From Ga0077555 sp963746315 (GTDB taxonomy: Bacteria; Pseudomonadota; Alphaproteobacteria; Rhizobiales; Hyphomicrobiaceae), in assembly GCA_963746315.1 (NCBI GenBank), contig CAVVAR010000004.1, forward strand, positions 461,369-525,368: 64,000 nucleotides of DNA, given 5' to 3'. A model generated the notes under the pieces. That model was not told the DNA's origin, made no database searches, and worked only from the letters and a program-made list of their open reading frames with translations. This document shows, piece by piece, positions 29,456-38,049 of the stretch (positions within the stretch are counted from its first letter, which is position 1; every line of letters begins with the position of its first letter). The translations under genes and the position numbers were made by a program.

Positions 29456-29806
29456 TCACTCGATCGGAACGAAGATCGAGTGGCGCAGCTTTCCACCGAT
29501 CGATTTCGAGAGATGCCCCTTGCCGTGGATATCCTCGACCAGGATCACCTCTCCGGCGCCGATCTCACGCGAGACACCGTCGGAGGCCGTAATCTTCACG
29601 CCGCCATCCAGATTGATGATGTACTGGCGACGTGGCGCGGGGTGCCAGTCGAGATCGTAGTCGCCGGACGTCTCGCGGAAGATGATGCCGGTCGCCGGAA
29701 ATCGCTTCGACATCTTTGAGAAGTTCCGGGTCTCGGCCCACTCCACCTCGATATCGCGCCAATGGCTCTCACCCTTCTCGTCGGCGTAGAGATTGTGGAT
29801 GCGCAT
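29456..29806 (-). CDS. Cupin-domain small protein
   Basis: 116 residues forming a single beta-barrel cupin: 'SGDYDLDWHPAPRRQYIINL' with the metal-binding His/Glu-type positions partly replaced, 'GGVKITASDGVSREIGAGEV' as the central turn and 'HGKGHLSKSIGGKLRHSI' as the second motif. It could be an enzyme without a full metal site or a small-molecule sensor. CCAGGAGACAATCCT precedes the ATG. It ends the leftward pair with the CoA-transferase (29839-31062), separated by only about 30 bases, so the two are co-transcribed. Confidence 0.8.
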   Translation of the reverse strand: MRIHNLYADEKGESHWRDIEVEWAETRNFSKMSKRFPATGIIFRETSGDYDLDWHPAPRRQYIINLDGGVKITASDGVSREIGAGEVILVEDIHGKGHLSKSIGGKLRHSIFVPIE

Positions 29807-29838
29807 AGGATTGTCTCCTGGAAGTAGGAAGCCGGCTC

Positions 29839-31062
29839 TCAGCCGCCAATCACCTTGCCGGTCTTCAACGCGGCGATCCCGCCGGCATCCATCTCCAGCC
29901 AGTCGCCGAGCACGTCCTCTGTGTGCTCGCCGAGCTTTGGTGCAACGCGCACATCGGGGGTGGCGCCGCCGAACCGGACGGGCCAGCCACTCATCGTGTA
30001 GTCCCCCTCGGGATGACGCATGGTCTGGCGAATGCCGCGCGCTTCGAACCCCTTGTCGTCGGCGATCTCACGCGTATCGAGCACGGCACCTGCGGGTACG
30101 CTGGCCCCGCTGACGAGCCGCCACGCCTCGTGCTTGTCGAGCGTGCGCGTCCAGCTCGAGACCATCGTATCGACCTCGTCCCGGTGCTCGGTGCGTGCTG
30201 CCGGGGTGTCGTAACGCTTGTCGCCGATCAGATCCTCGCGCCCCATCAGCTTGAGAAGCCGGTTCCAATGCTCGGGATTGGCGGGGCTCGCAAAGATGTA
30301 GACGTAGTCATTCGGCCCGCCACCCTTGGTCGGATAGACGCCGATCGGCGGCCATCCGCCACCGACGGTCTTGTCGCCCGCCCGCGGCGCGGGACGCATT
30401 TCGGTGCGCTCCATGTAGCAGAAGGCATTGCGGATGTAGTGCAGGATAGCGTCCTGCATCGCCACCTCGAGCCGCTCGCCCTGCCCCGTCCGCAGCTTCC
30501 TCACGTAGGCGCCCAGGATCGAGATCGCCATGATCATGCCGGTGCCGGTGTCGCCGATCGTCGTCCCCGGCTTCAGAGGCTTGCGGCCCTCCTCGCCGGT
30601 CAGCGACATGAGACCGCCAGCCGCCTGCGCGATCATGTCGAACGCGAGCCCGTTCTCGTGCGGCGTGCCTTTGCCGAACCCTTTGATCTGGCAGAAGATG
30701 ATGCCAGGATTGATCGCCTTGGCGACGTCGTAGCCGAGACCGAGCCTTTCAATCGCTCCAGGCGCGAAATTCTCGATCATGACGTCAGCCGTCGCGATCA
30801 GGCGCTTGACGAGATCGAGGCCTTTCGGGTCCTTCAGATTCACCGCCACCGAACGCTTTCCGGCATTGTATTGAAGGAAGTAGTTGGCATCGACCTCGGG
30901 ACGATGGCGACCGGTCGTCCGGCCGGGATCGCCCACACCCGGGTTCTCGACCTTGACCACGTCGGCGCCGAGCCAAGCCAGCGCTTCCGTGCAGGATGGC
31001 CCTGCCTCGAACTGCGTGAAATCGAGGATCTTCAAGCCTTGGAGGCAATTCTCTCCGCTCAT
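29839..31062 (-). CDS. Class III CoA-transferase (formyl-CoA transferase branch)
   Basis: About 407 residues of the CaiB/BaiF family. It begins 'CLQGLKILDFTQFEAGPSC', has 'VVKVENPGVGDPGR' and 'NYFLQYNAGKRSVAVNLKDP'. The catalytic Asp lies in 'GTTIGDTGTGMIMAISILGA'. The branch is that of formyl-CoA:oxalate and related acid transferases, unlike the racemase-type copy at 8250-9395. GGAG lies eight bases before the ATG at 31062; the ATG two codons earlier has poorer spacing. Co-transcribed with the cupin and divergent from eutBC, which starts about 170 bases away. Confidence 0.92.
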   Translation of the reverse strand: MSGENCLQGLKILDFTQFEAGPSCTEALAWLGADVVKVENPGVGDPGRTTGRHRPEVDANYFLQYNAGKRSVAVNLKDPKGLDLVKRLIATADVMIENFAPGAIERLGLGYDVAKAINPGIIFCQIKGFGKGTPHENGLAFDMIAQAAGGLMSLTGEEGRKPLKPGTTIGDTGTGMIMAISILGAYVRKLRTGQGERLEVAMQDAILHYIRNAFCYMERTEMRPAPRAGDKTVGGGWPPIGVYPTKGGGPNDYVYIFASPANPEHWNRLLKLMGREDLIGDKRYDTPAARTEHRDEVDTMVSSWTRTLDKHEAWRLVSGASVPAGAVLDTREIADDKGFEARGIRQTMRHPEGDYTMSGWPVRFGGATPDVRVAPKLGEHTEDVLGDWLEMDAGGIAALKTGKVIGG

Positions 31063-31232
31063 GCGCATCGCTCCAGGTGGGTGCCGATTGCCAAGCTTAG
31101 GCATGCCTGGAGTGCCACGTCGAGCCGACACGTCACGATGATGCCAAAGCCGCGGGCGAGGTCACGTGCCCAGGCTTGACAGCGACCGCATTCGAACACC
31201 TCATGCACAGGCTCGCCGCAAGCAGGACGACC

Positions 31233-32636
31233 ATGCATTTTGCCCAGCGCGTCGGCTCGACGACGTACGCCTTTCCTTCGCTGCAGGTGCTGTTGGCGAA
31301 GGCCTCGCCGCCGCGCTCGGGCGATCGGCTCGCAGGCATTGCCGCGGAAAGCGCCGAGGAGAATATCGCCGCCAAGCTGACGCTGGCGGATGTCCCGCTC
31401 AAAGCATTTTTGGCCGAGCCCTTGGTGCCTTATGAGGCCGACGAGGTGACTCGGCTCATCATCGATAGCCACGACGCTGGAGCTTTTGCGCCAATCGCCA
31501 GTCTCACGGTCGGCGAGCTTCGCGAGCACCTGCTCCGTCACGAGACGACTGCCGACACGCTTGCCGCGCTCGCCCCGGGGATCACGCCCGAGATCGCCGC
31601 CGCCGTCTCGAAGCTGATGCGCAACCAGGATTTGATCCTGGCGGCGCGTAAATGCCGGGTCGAAACCGCATTCCGCAACACAATCGGTCTACCGGGCACT
31701 ATGGCGGTGCGGCTCCAGCCAAATCATCCAACCGACGACATCGGCGGTATCATGGCCTCGATCGCCGATGGTCTGATGTATGGCGCCGGCGACGCCGTGA
31801 TCGGCATCAACCCCGCAACTGACCAGCCGTCGCGCATCGAAGGCCTGCTGCGCATGTTGGACGACCTGATTCAGCGGTATGCCATCCCGACCCAAGGTTG
31901 CGTGCTCGCGCACGTGACCACGACCCTGGACCTGATCGGCAGAGGCGCACCCGTTGATCTGGTCTTCCAATCGATTGGCGGCACCGAGGCGACCAACCGG
32001 TCGTTCGGCATCACCCTCGACCTGCTGCGGGAAGCGAACGAAGCCGCACGCACGCTCGGGCGCGGCACTGCTGGCAACAATGTCATGTACTTCGAGACCG
32101 GCCAGGGCTCGGCGCTTTCGGCCGATGCCCATCACGGCGTCGATCAGCAGACCTGCGAGGCACGCGCCTACGCTGTCGCGCGCGCGTTCGAGCCCCTGCT
32201 CGTCAACAGTGTCGTCGGGTTCATCGGGCCCGAGTACCTGTACGATGGCAAACAGATCCTGCGCGCCGCTCTGGAGGACCACTTCTGCGGCAAGCTCATG
32301 GGGCTGCCGATGGGCGTCGACGTCTGCTACACGAACCACGCCGAGGCCGATCAGGACGACATGGACGTGGTGCTCACCTCGCTCGCCGCAGCAGGCGTGA
32401 CCTACATCATGGGTATTCCCGGCGCCGACGATGTCATGCTCGGCTACCAGTCGACGTCGTTTCACGATGCACTTTTCGTACGCGAGACATTCGGATTGAA
32501 GCGCGCTCCCGAGTTCGAGAGATGGCTGGCCGGGATGGGGCTTGCCGACGGCGACGGTCGACTGCTGCCACCAGCGCCGGGCAACCTGCTGATCGCTGAT
32601 GCCGCTCGCGCGCAATTGCCGGATCGGCCATCGTGA
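31233..32636 (+). CDS. eutB: Ethanolamine ammonia-lyase heavy chain
   Basis: About 467 residues. It is recognised by 'LLAKASPPRSGDRLAGIAAE' at the front, 'IPTQGCVLAHVTTTLDLIGR', 'YFETGQGSALSADAHHGVDQ', 'VGFIGPEYLYDGKQILRAAL' and 'VDVCYTNHAEADQDDMDV', all EutB blocks of the TIM barrel that hosts coenzyme B12 and ethanolamine. It converts ethanolamine to acetaldehyde and ammonia, using adenosylcobalamin. The ATG at 31233 (after AGGACGACC) fits the E. coli N-terminus; a TTG at 31176 gives a longer leader. It overlaps eutC by four bases. No eut microcompartment, reactivase EutA or regulator EutR is nearby. Confidence 0.95.
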   Translation: MHFAQRVGSTTYAFPSLQVLLAKASPPRSGDRLAGIAAESAEENIAAKLTLADVPLKAFLAEPLVPYEADEVTRLIIDSHDAGAFAPIASLTVGELREHLLRHETTADTLAALAPGITPEIAAAVSKLMRNQDLILAARKCRVETAFRNTIGLPGTMAVRLQPNHPTDDIGGIMASIADGLMYGAGDAVIGINPATDQPSRIEGLLRMLDDLIQRYAIPTQGCVLAHVTTTLDLIGRGAPVDLVFQSIGGTEATNRSFGITLDLLREANEAARTLGRGTAGNNVMYFETGQGSALSADAHHGVDQQTCEARAYAVARAFEPLLVNSVVGFIGPEYLYDGKQILRAALEDHFCGKLMGLPMGVDVCYTNHAEADQDDMDVVLTSLAAAGVTYIMGIPGADDVMLGYQSTSFHDALFVRETFGLKRAPEFERWLAGMGLADGDGRLLPPAPGNLLIADAARAQLPDRPS

Positions 32637-33433
32637 CCGGCGCACCACGGGATCCCTGGGCTGCGCTCGGTGCGCGAACCCCCGCCCGCATCGCCATCGG
32701 GCGGGCAGGTGCGTCCTTGCCGACGCGCGAGGTGCTCTCGTTCGCCATGGCGCACGCACAGGCCCGGGACGCAGTGCACGCACGCGTCGACCGCCTGCAA
32801 CTCGCCGAAACGCTGCACGCCCTCGGACACCCATCCGTGCTGGTGCAAAGCCTCGCTCCCGAGCGCACCGTCTACCTCACCCGACCGGATCTGGGTCGCC
32901 GCCTGGACGAGACCTCTCGGACACGTCTGCTGGCGTCAGCGCCCGCTGGTCCTTTTGATTTGGCGGTCGTCATTGGCGACGGACTGTCGGCATCGGCCGT
33001 TGCGGCGCATGCCCCTCCGGTCGTCGAGGCACTGACGCCGCATGTGGCTCGCCTGGGTCTCTCGCTCGCACCGGTCGTGCTGGCCGAGGGCGCCCGCGTG
33101 GCAATCGGCGACGAGGTTGGAGAAATTCTTGGCGCCAGACTGGTCGCCGTCCTGATTGGCGAGCGGCCTGGCCTTTCGGCCGCTGATAGCCTGAGCATCT
33201 ACCTGACCTATGCGCCGCGCCCCGGGCGTACCGATGCCGAGCGCAACTGCATTTCCAATGTGCGGGTCAACGGTCTGATGCCGGACGCTGCCGCCAGGAA
33301 TCTGGCATGGCTGATCGAGGCAGCCCTTCGATCGCAGGCGACCGGCATCACGTTGAAGGACCGCAGCGATGAAAGCGGCATCTCCGGGGCAGGCCAAGCA
33401 ACCGAGGCTCTCCCGCTCGCTCAGCGGGAATAA
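32633..33433 (+). CDS. eutC: Ethanolamine ammonia-lyase light chain
   Basis: 266 residues starting at GTG in a GTGA overlap with the eutB stop, the usual translational coupling. Conserved blocks: 'TPARIAIGRAGASLPTREVL', 'FALAHAQARDAVH'-like 'MAHAQARDAVHARV', 'PFDLAVVIGDGLSASAV' and 'GERPGLSAADSLSIYLTYAP', then 'NCISNVRVNGLMP'. The subunit supplies part of the cobalamin pocket and completes the EutBC complex. It is slightly shorter than the enteric protein because the N-terminal extension is small. Confidence 0.94.
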   Translation: MTGAPRDPWAALGARTPARIAIGRAGASLPTREVLSFAMAHAQARDAVHARVDRLQLAETLHALGHPSVLVQSLAPERTVYLTRPDLGRRLDETSRTRLLASAPAGPFDLAVVIGDGLSASAVAAHAPPVVEALTPHVARLGLSLAPVVLAEGARVAIGDEVGEILGARLVAVLIGERPGLSAADSLSIYLTYAPRPGRTDAERNCISNVRVNGLMPDAAARNLAWLIEAALRSQATGITLKDRSDESGISGAGQATEALPLAQRE

Positions 33434-33635
33434 CGCGGCGGGCTCTCACAAATTATCGCCACATGCCTGAGGCTGCGAGAAGACCAACGCCATGCGGGGC
33501 GCCGCTTGTTGCGAAGTCGGTCTCGCATTAGCGATCTACTAACCGCTCCCTGCATTAACGATTGATTGGCCCTAACAATTGGCAAACATATCGACATTCG
33601 ATCCGGATGCCGCGAGAAGCCAGTCAGCACCCGCC

Positions 33636-33950
33636 ATGGCCACCACGATCAAAAACAGCAAATCGAAGAGCTCGGAGCGCCGGCGTGCCAAACGCAGGAA
33701 CGTGATGGCGACAGGTGTCGTGCGCGTCCCGGGCCACCTGAGGGCGATGGGCTGCACGATCATCGACGCCTCCGCGACCGGTGCACGCGTGCGCCTCAAC
33801 CTCGAGCACGCCGAACGCCTGCCCGACTTCGTCGTTCTGGCCTTTTCGGCGGATCGCGTCGAGATCGATGCCGCGATCGTATGGACTGCGGAACGAGAGA
33901 TGGGCGTCCAGTTCGCATCCGGCTTTCGCAAGGCATCGCTTTCGACTTAA
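33636..33950 (+). CDS. PilZ-domain protein
   Basis: About 104 residues. It has the c-di-GMP-binding pattern: an Arg-rich 'RRRAKRRNVMAT' (RxxxR) followed by 'IIDASATGARVRLNLEHAE', which carries the D-x-S-x-x-G element. A single PilZ domain without effector suggests a receiver that acts on a partner. The ATG at 33636 is preferred; a TTG at 33579 would add 19 residues. No strong ribosome site is visible for either. It is an isolated gene between eutC and the convergent FAD monooxygenase. Confidence 0.82.
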   Translation: MATTIKNSKSKSSERRRAKRRNVMATGVVRVPGHLRAMGCTIIDASATGARVRLNLEHAERLPDFVVLAFSADRVEIDAAIVWTAEREMGVQFASGFRKASLST

Positions 33951-33969
33951 CGGCGGTGGCAACGCTCCA

Positions 33970-35190
33970 TCAGCGCGCGCGGCCAGCCGTCGTCAGGCAC
34001 GCCTCCCCGGCATTGCCGAATACCCAGGCGAGCGCATCAGAGAGCAACTCCGGACGAGCCGAGCCCAGGAGGTGATTGCGCAGGTCGCGATAAACGCCGG
34101 CCGCGTGATAGATGTCGCCGAATTGCCGCGAGGTAAGCTGGACGCGTGCCGTCCGCAAATGGCGATACGTCTCGAACGCCTCGAATGCCGCAGTCACATC
34201 ATCCCCGCGGCTCAGGGTATCCGCGATGACCACGGCGTCCTCGAGCGCCATGCAGGCACCCTGCGAGATGTAGATCATCATTGGATGTGCCGCGTCCCCG
34301 AGGAGCGCAACGCGCCCACGCACCCAACGCCGGATGGGCGGACGGTCGCAAAGCACCCACGCACGCGAAACGTCGATATACTCGAGCAGCGACCTCACAT
34401 GCGGGCAAGCGTCCTTGAACCTCGCCAGCATCACCCCACGATCGCCCTTGGGGCTCGACGCGCCTGGTGCAAGCGTCGGCTCTCGATAGCTCGCGCCGAT
34501 ATTGTAAATCTCTCCGCGCCGGAGCGGATAGTGAAACAGGTCGAGCTCGGGGCTTCCCCACATCGTGACTGATTGCGAATAGAGCGCTTCTGGCAGCGCC
34601 GTTACCGGAACGACACCACGGCATACGATGTAGCCGTCGCCGGTCGGCGGCTCAGCCCCAGTCATCGCCGACCGTGTCATCGACCAGATGCCGTCGGCGG
34701 CGATCATTGCCTCTCCCTCGTAGGCCCCTCCAGCGGCCGTCGAGACCACGACCCGGTCACCATGGTCCACGAAGCCAGTAACCCGGGCTCCTGTCTCGAT
34801 GGTGATCCGATCGGACGCCTCACAGGCATCGACGAGGATCTGCAGCAGATCTCCCCGATGCATCAACGCATAGCGAAATCCGAAACGCTCCACGAAGCTG
34901 TCATCGATGGGCGCTTGGAAAATGTATTCGCCGCTGAGCATGTCTCCGAGAACCAGCCGCTCCGGATAGGCTGCGACAGCCTCCACCGAACCCAGAATAC
35001 CCAGTGCCTCGAAGGCTTTGAAAGCATTCGGCGGCATCTGGATACCAGCACCGACCTCGGTCAGTTGATCGGCCTGCTCGAGCACGAGCACCCGTCGCCC
35101 AACTCGCGATAAGGCCAGGGCCGTCGCAACTCCGCCAATCCCACCACCGACGACAATGATGGGGCGCGATCCGCCTCCGCTGTCCGGCAC
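33970..35190 (-). CDS. FAD-dependent aromatic hydroxylase-like monooxygenase
   Basis: About 406 residues, class A flavoprotein monooxygenase. It has 'PIIVVGGGIGGVATALALSR' (GxGxxG, FAD), 'GEAMIAADGIWSMTRSAM' (DG motif) and 'RVALLGDAAHPMMIYISQGA' (GD motif). The last differs from the usual MLPYLAQGA by MMIYISQGA, which lies near the flavin. Best comparison is with salicylate, 3-hydroxybenzoate or 6-hydroxynicotinate hydroxylases, so ring hydroxylation is likely. The GTG at 35190 with AGGAG is chosen over a GTG 14 codons upstream. It stands alone between PilZ and tRNA-Thr. Confidence 0.88.
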   Translation of the reverse strand: MPDSGGGSRPIIVVGGGIGGVATALALSRVGRRVLVLEQADQLTEVGAGIQMPPNAFKAFEALGILGSVEAVAAYPERLVLGDMLSGEYIFQAPIDDSFVERFGFRYALMHRGDLLQILVDACEASDRITIETGARVTGFVDHGDRVVVSTAAGGAYEGEAMIAADGIWSMTRSAMTGAEPPTGDGYIVCRGVVPVTALPEALYSQSVTMWGSPELDLFHYPLRRGEIYNIGASYREPTLAPGASSPKGDRGVMLARFKDACPHVRSLLEYIDVSRAWVLCDRPPIRRWVRGRVALLGDAAHPMMIYISQGACMALEDAVVIADTLSRGDDVTAAFEAFETYRHLRTARVQLTSRQFGDIYHAAGVYRDLRNHLLGSARPELLSDALAWVFGNAGEACLTTAGRAR

Positions 35191-35377
35191 CGATTGCGCT
35201 CCTGACCGACATCGACGAGCCGAGCCTAGCACTCTTGCCGCGGCGGTTGCAGCGGGTCTCGTCCTACGATGTCAATCTGAGCGGAGGCCGATAGAACCCG
35301 CCAACCTTACGGTTGCCGCAAGACTGGAGCGTGCCCAGCCGGGGCCGTCGAAGCCTGTCGATCGGAGCTGGATGTTC

Positions 35378-35453
35378 TGGTGCCGCAAGAGGGACTCGAA
35401 CCCCCGACCCCCGCATTACGAATGCGATGCTCTACCAGCTGAGCTATTGCGGC
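35378..35453 (-). tRNA. tRNA-Thr (anticodon CGU)
   Basis: The minus strand gives a full cloverleaf. The acceptor stem is GCCGCAA/TTGCGGC with A as discriminator and an encoded CCA at 35378-35380. The D arm contains TAGCTCAGCTGG. The anticodon stem TCGCA/TGCGG bears the loop TTCGTAA with anticodon CGT. The T arm is GGGTTCGAGTCCC. No intron or truncation. Confidence 0.96.
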
Positions 35454-35622
35454 CAACACGGAGTGCACAGGTCATTTCCCATGCCCGCAGAGCCTCATAA
35501 CCGCTCCCTTCGTTCCAGGCAAGCGCCGCAGCATCTCCTCCACGGCCGCGCACCGTGAATTATCGCCCTGCTTGCGGTTTTGCTCCGTGGGCATGCAGAC
35601 CGGACGTCCGGCCATCCGTTCG

Positions 35623-36084
35623 TCAGGCCCGCTTTTCCCATCGGCCAGCCTCGGTTTGCTGCCAGTAGGTTACGGCGCATCCCTCGGCTCGTGCTGCCTT
35701 CCACTGCGACCGTGCGGCCTCGACCGCGCCGCGGTCGGCGCCGTCGAAGATGATCACAACACGGAGATAGCCGGCAAAGCTCGCGATAGTCGCACCGTCG
35801 ACGAGGAAGCGCAGTGCGGCACCGCCCGGATTGTCGCCCGCGGTCGTCAAAAGGACAGGTTGCAACGACACTGGCCCATCCTTGGCCGTACCATGCGGCA
35901 GGAAGCTGTCGTCGCGGAACGTCCAGAGATAGCTGTCGAGCCCCTCGAGACGCTCTTGTGTGCCCACCTGCACCACAGCTCGCCAGCCGCGCTCGAGCGT
36001 ACGCTCGAGAAGCCCCGGAAGAACGCGCTCCAGCGGGTGGCGCTCGAGGTGGTAGAGGAACACTTCCGTCTGGGGCTCTGCCAT
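35623..36084 (-). CDS. holC: DNA polymerase III chi subunit
   Basis: 153 residues. It has the HolC pattern: 'EVFLYHLERHPLERVLPGLL', 'ERGWRAVVQVGTQERLEGLD', 'SYLWTFRDDSFLPHGT' and the late 'GYLRVVIIFDGADRGAVEAA', ending near 'WKAARAEGCAVTYWQQTEAG'. Chi links the clamp loader to single-strand DNA binding protein. The ATG at 36084 has GAGG nine bases upstream; a GTG three codons earlier is possible. It is a stable housekeeping gene between two tRNA genes and marks the end of the ordinary chromosome. Confidence 0.92.
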   Translation of the reverse strand: MAEPQTEVFLYHLERHPLERVLPGLLERTLERGWRAVVQVGTQERLEGLDSYLWTFRDDSFLPHGTAKDGPVSLQPVLLTTAGDNPGGAALRFLVDGATIASFAGYLRVVIIFDGADRGAVEAARSQWKAARAEGCAVTYWQQTEAGRWEKRA

Positions 36085-36402
36085 GCCGGACACCTCGGTC
36101 GCTGACGCTCAAACCCGTGCGATCGGCGCCCGGCGGCAACGCCCGTGTAAAAAAGCCGGGATGTGCCTCTTGCACCCCCCTCGCCTGCGCCTATATCGCA
36201 CAGTCCGGAGCGGCGCCAGTAGCGTGGGCTGACGCCCGTGCGGGCGGTGAGGGATGCGGCCTTCCAGGGTTCGCCGCGTCTCTCCCGCCCGCTGCGGCTC
36301 CGATAGCCTCCACAGGCTTAACCCACAGCCACCGCTGTCGTGACGCGCCGAATGCCGCTTGCGCTTGTACTCCCCGTTCCACCCCGTTACAAGCGCGCCT
36401 CA

Positions 36403-36477
36403 GGGCGGGTAGCTCAGTGGTAGAGCATCTGACTTTTAATCAGATGGTCGTGGGTTCGATCCCCACCCCGCTCACCA
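36403..36477 (+). tRNA. tRNA-Lys (anticodon UUU)
   Basis: The acceptor stem is GGGCGGG/CCCGCTC with one G-T pair, followed by A and the encoded CCA at 36475-36477. The D arm is TAGCTCAGTGG, the anticodon stem CATCTG-type with loop CTTTTAA (anticodon TTT), and the T arm GGGTTCGATCCCC. The gene is intact. Everything to its right for about 25 kb is mobile or foreign-looking, so it may be an integration site, though no second copy of its 3' end was found in the window. Confidence 0.96.
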
Positions 36478-36623
36478 AGGAAATCAATGTCTTAATAAGA
36501 CACGACCGCTTCCCGAGACTGCTCCGGCTAACATCGGGATAACTTTTTCCTGCGCATTGTCGCTGGAATCAGTGGGTCGGGAGCACACCGGCTAATTTGC
36601 GTGATCAACGCTCACTTACTTGC

Positions 36624-36836
36624 TCAAGCAAGCAGGACCTGCAGGCAGTTGGCGAGGTACTGGGCGTGGTCGGCACGCGTGTCCTGCGTAACGCCAGTCT
36701 CGGCGCACAGCATCGCGGCACCGATCTCAGCGACCAGCTCTTCCGCGGCGTAGGCCTCCCTGCCGAACCTCGTGGTGAGATCGCGGTCGCAGCGGCTCTT
36801 GTGGCCGGTCCAGTGCGTCAGATAGTACAGCAGCAC
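36624..36836 (-). pseudogene. ArdC-like antirestriction protein fragment
   Basis: About 70 residues reading 'YYLTHWTGHKSRCDRDLTTR' then 'YAAEELVAEIGAAMLCAETG' and 'TRADHAQYLANCLQVL'. This is the C-terminal zincin-like core of the ArdC/DUF1738 antirestriction family, typical of plasmids and integrative elements. The normal 'HELTHW' metal motif is broken because the His-Glu before LTHW is replaced by Tyr-Tyr. The front of the protein is missing and the end is cut. It is a relic of a conjugative or integrative element next to tRNA-Lys. Confidence 0.78.
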
Positions 36837-36860
36837 GGCATAGTAGCCAGCGACACAGCG

Positions 36861-36938
36861 CTAGCCGTCATCGTCAGTGCTCTCCGGATCCGGATCGACG
36901 TCGTACTCCTTGTAGACGATGACGAGTTCGGATCTCGC
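36861..36938 (-). pseudogene. Possible C-terminal remnant of a gene beside the tRNA-Leu fragment
   Basis: The minus strand reads 'SELVIVYKEYDVDPDPESTD' to a TAG at 36861. This short acidic tail looks like the end of a protein and abuts the tRNA-Leu fragment, the place where an integrase tail might be expected. I cannot identify it. It is too short to be sure it was ever coding. Confidence 0.25.
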
Positions 36939-36940
36939 GC

Positions 36941-36996
36941 CCTTAAAATCCTGAGACGGCAACGTCGTGCGGGTTCGATTCCCGCCGTCCGCACCA
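36941..36996 (+). repeat. 3' half of a tRNA-Leu(UAA) gene: probable attachment-site relic
   Basis: The bases run from CTTAAAATC (anticodon loop with TAA) through a variable arm (GACGGCAACGTC) and a T arm GCGGGTTCGATTCCCGC to GTCCGCACCA. That is the 3' half of a tRNA-Leu(UAA); the 5' half is absent. Integrases of islands duplicate such 3' halves when they insert, so this is probably one end of a former integrated element. The intact tRNA-Leu is not in the window. Confidence 0.7.
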
Positions 36997-37074
36997 AATT
37001 AATCAATAGGTTGGGGAGCATCCACGTCCTTCGTCAAGTCTCTCGAATGCGCCTAGCGACCATCTAGCAACCAA

Positions 37075-37320
37075 GTAGCTGCGCGTTATAGTCGACCATT
37101 CGGTGCCGGCGACGTGGCGTAGCCGGGCCGCGGCCAGGTTGAGCGCCGCTTGGCCGTCGGGGAATGCGCCGACGACACGCGTGCGCCGACGGATCTCGCG
37201 CAGGATGCGCTCCAGCGGTTTGTTGGTGCGAATGCGCCGCCAGTGCTCTTCGGGGAAGGCGTAGTAGCCGAACGTCTCGGCGATCGACGCCTCGACGAGG
37301 TCCGCGGCCCGCGTGATCCA
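37075..37320 (-). pseudogene. IS256-family transposase C-terminal fragment
   Basis: The minus strand encodes 'AETFGYYAFPEEHWRRIRTN', 'RILREIRRRTRVVGAFPDGQ' and 'AALNLAAARLRHVAGTEW', the C-terminal part of an IS256-type transposase. The N-terminal two-thirds, including the first catalytic residues, are missing. It is joined head-on at about 37320 to an IS4-type fragment on the other strand. Differs from the intact IS256 copy at 60.6-61.9 kb. Confidence 0.78.
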
Positions 37321-37321
37321 T

Positions 37322-37840
37322 GCCTGTGAACGCGGCGAACCAAGGAACAGGAAGTCGATAAACTGGAAGCTGCTGACCAACATGCCGGTGTCGTCGCGCA
37401 AGGAGGCCATTGAGAAGCTCGACTGGTATGCCATGCGCTGGAAGATCGAGACCTTCCACAAGGTCTTGAAATCCGGATGCCGAGCCGAGGACGCGAGACT
37501 GAGAACTGCGGAGCGCCTAGCCAACCTGATTGCCATCTACTGCATCGTGAGTTGGCGTGTGTTCTGGATGACGATGCTCGCGCGCGTGGCTCCGCAAGCA
37601 CCCGCAGCCGTTGCATTGTGCGAACGGGAAATCCAGCTGCTCGACAGATTGGTCAAGGATACCGGCGAGACGGCAGTTTGCAAGACTCTCGGGCGCTACT
37701 TGACCAAGATTGCCCGGCTCGGAGGCTATCTGGCACGCGCCAGCGATCCACCACCGGGCAACATGGTCATATGGCGTGGGCTGTCACGGCTATCCGATAT
37801 CCAGCTCGGCGCCGCCATCGCTGGCAAGAGTTGTGGGTAA
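37322..37840 (+). pseudogene. IS4-family transposase C-terminal fragment
   Basis: About 172 codons reading 'INWKLLTNMPVSSRKEAIEK', 'LDWYAMRWKIETFHKVLKSG' and 'ARLGGYLARASDPPPGNMVI', the C-terminal end of an IS4/Tn5-like transposase. The YREK-type signature is present as 'YAMRWKIETFHKVLKSGC'. The N-terminal half is lost at the junction with the IS256 fragment, so it cannot transpose. No terminal repeats were recognised. Confidence 0.8.
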
Positions 37841-38049
37841 TTGAAAGGCTCACCGGAGGAAAACCACGAAACCGGCATGTCCGCTTAAGCACCGAAACCC
37901 TTTACGTTCCGGATTTCACTGAGGGCCAATCGCGTCCGTTCGCGATCATGTGGTCCAGGGTTTGCGGTTCGACCGCTGCTGAGTAGGATAGCCGACAGTC
38001 GGCAAGAGGGCGGGACGGTCGAGCTGACCTCACGCCAAGCGAATTGGGC

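Noticed and set aside
36403..36477. tRNA-Lys as proven integration site
   Set aside because: No second copy of its 3' end was found within the window, so it stays a suggestion; the tRNA-Leu fragment is the better att candidate.
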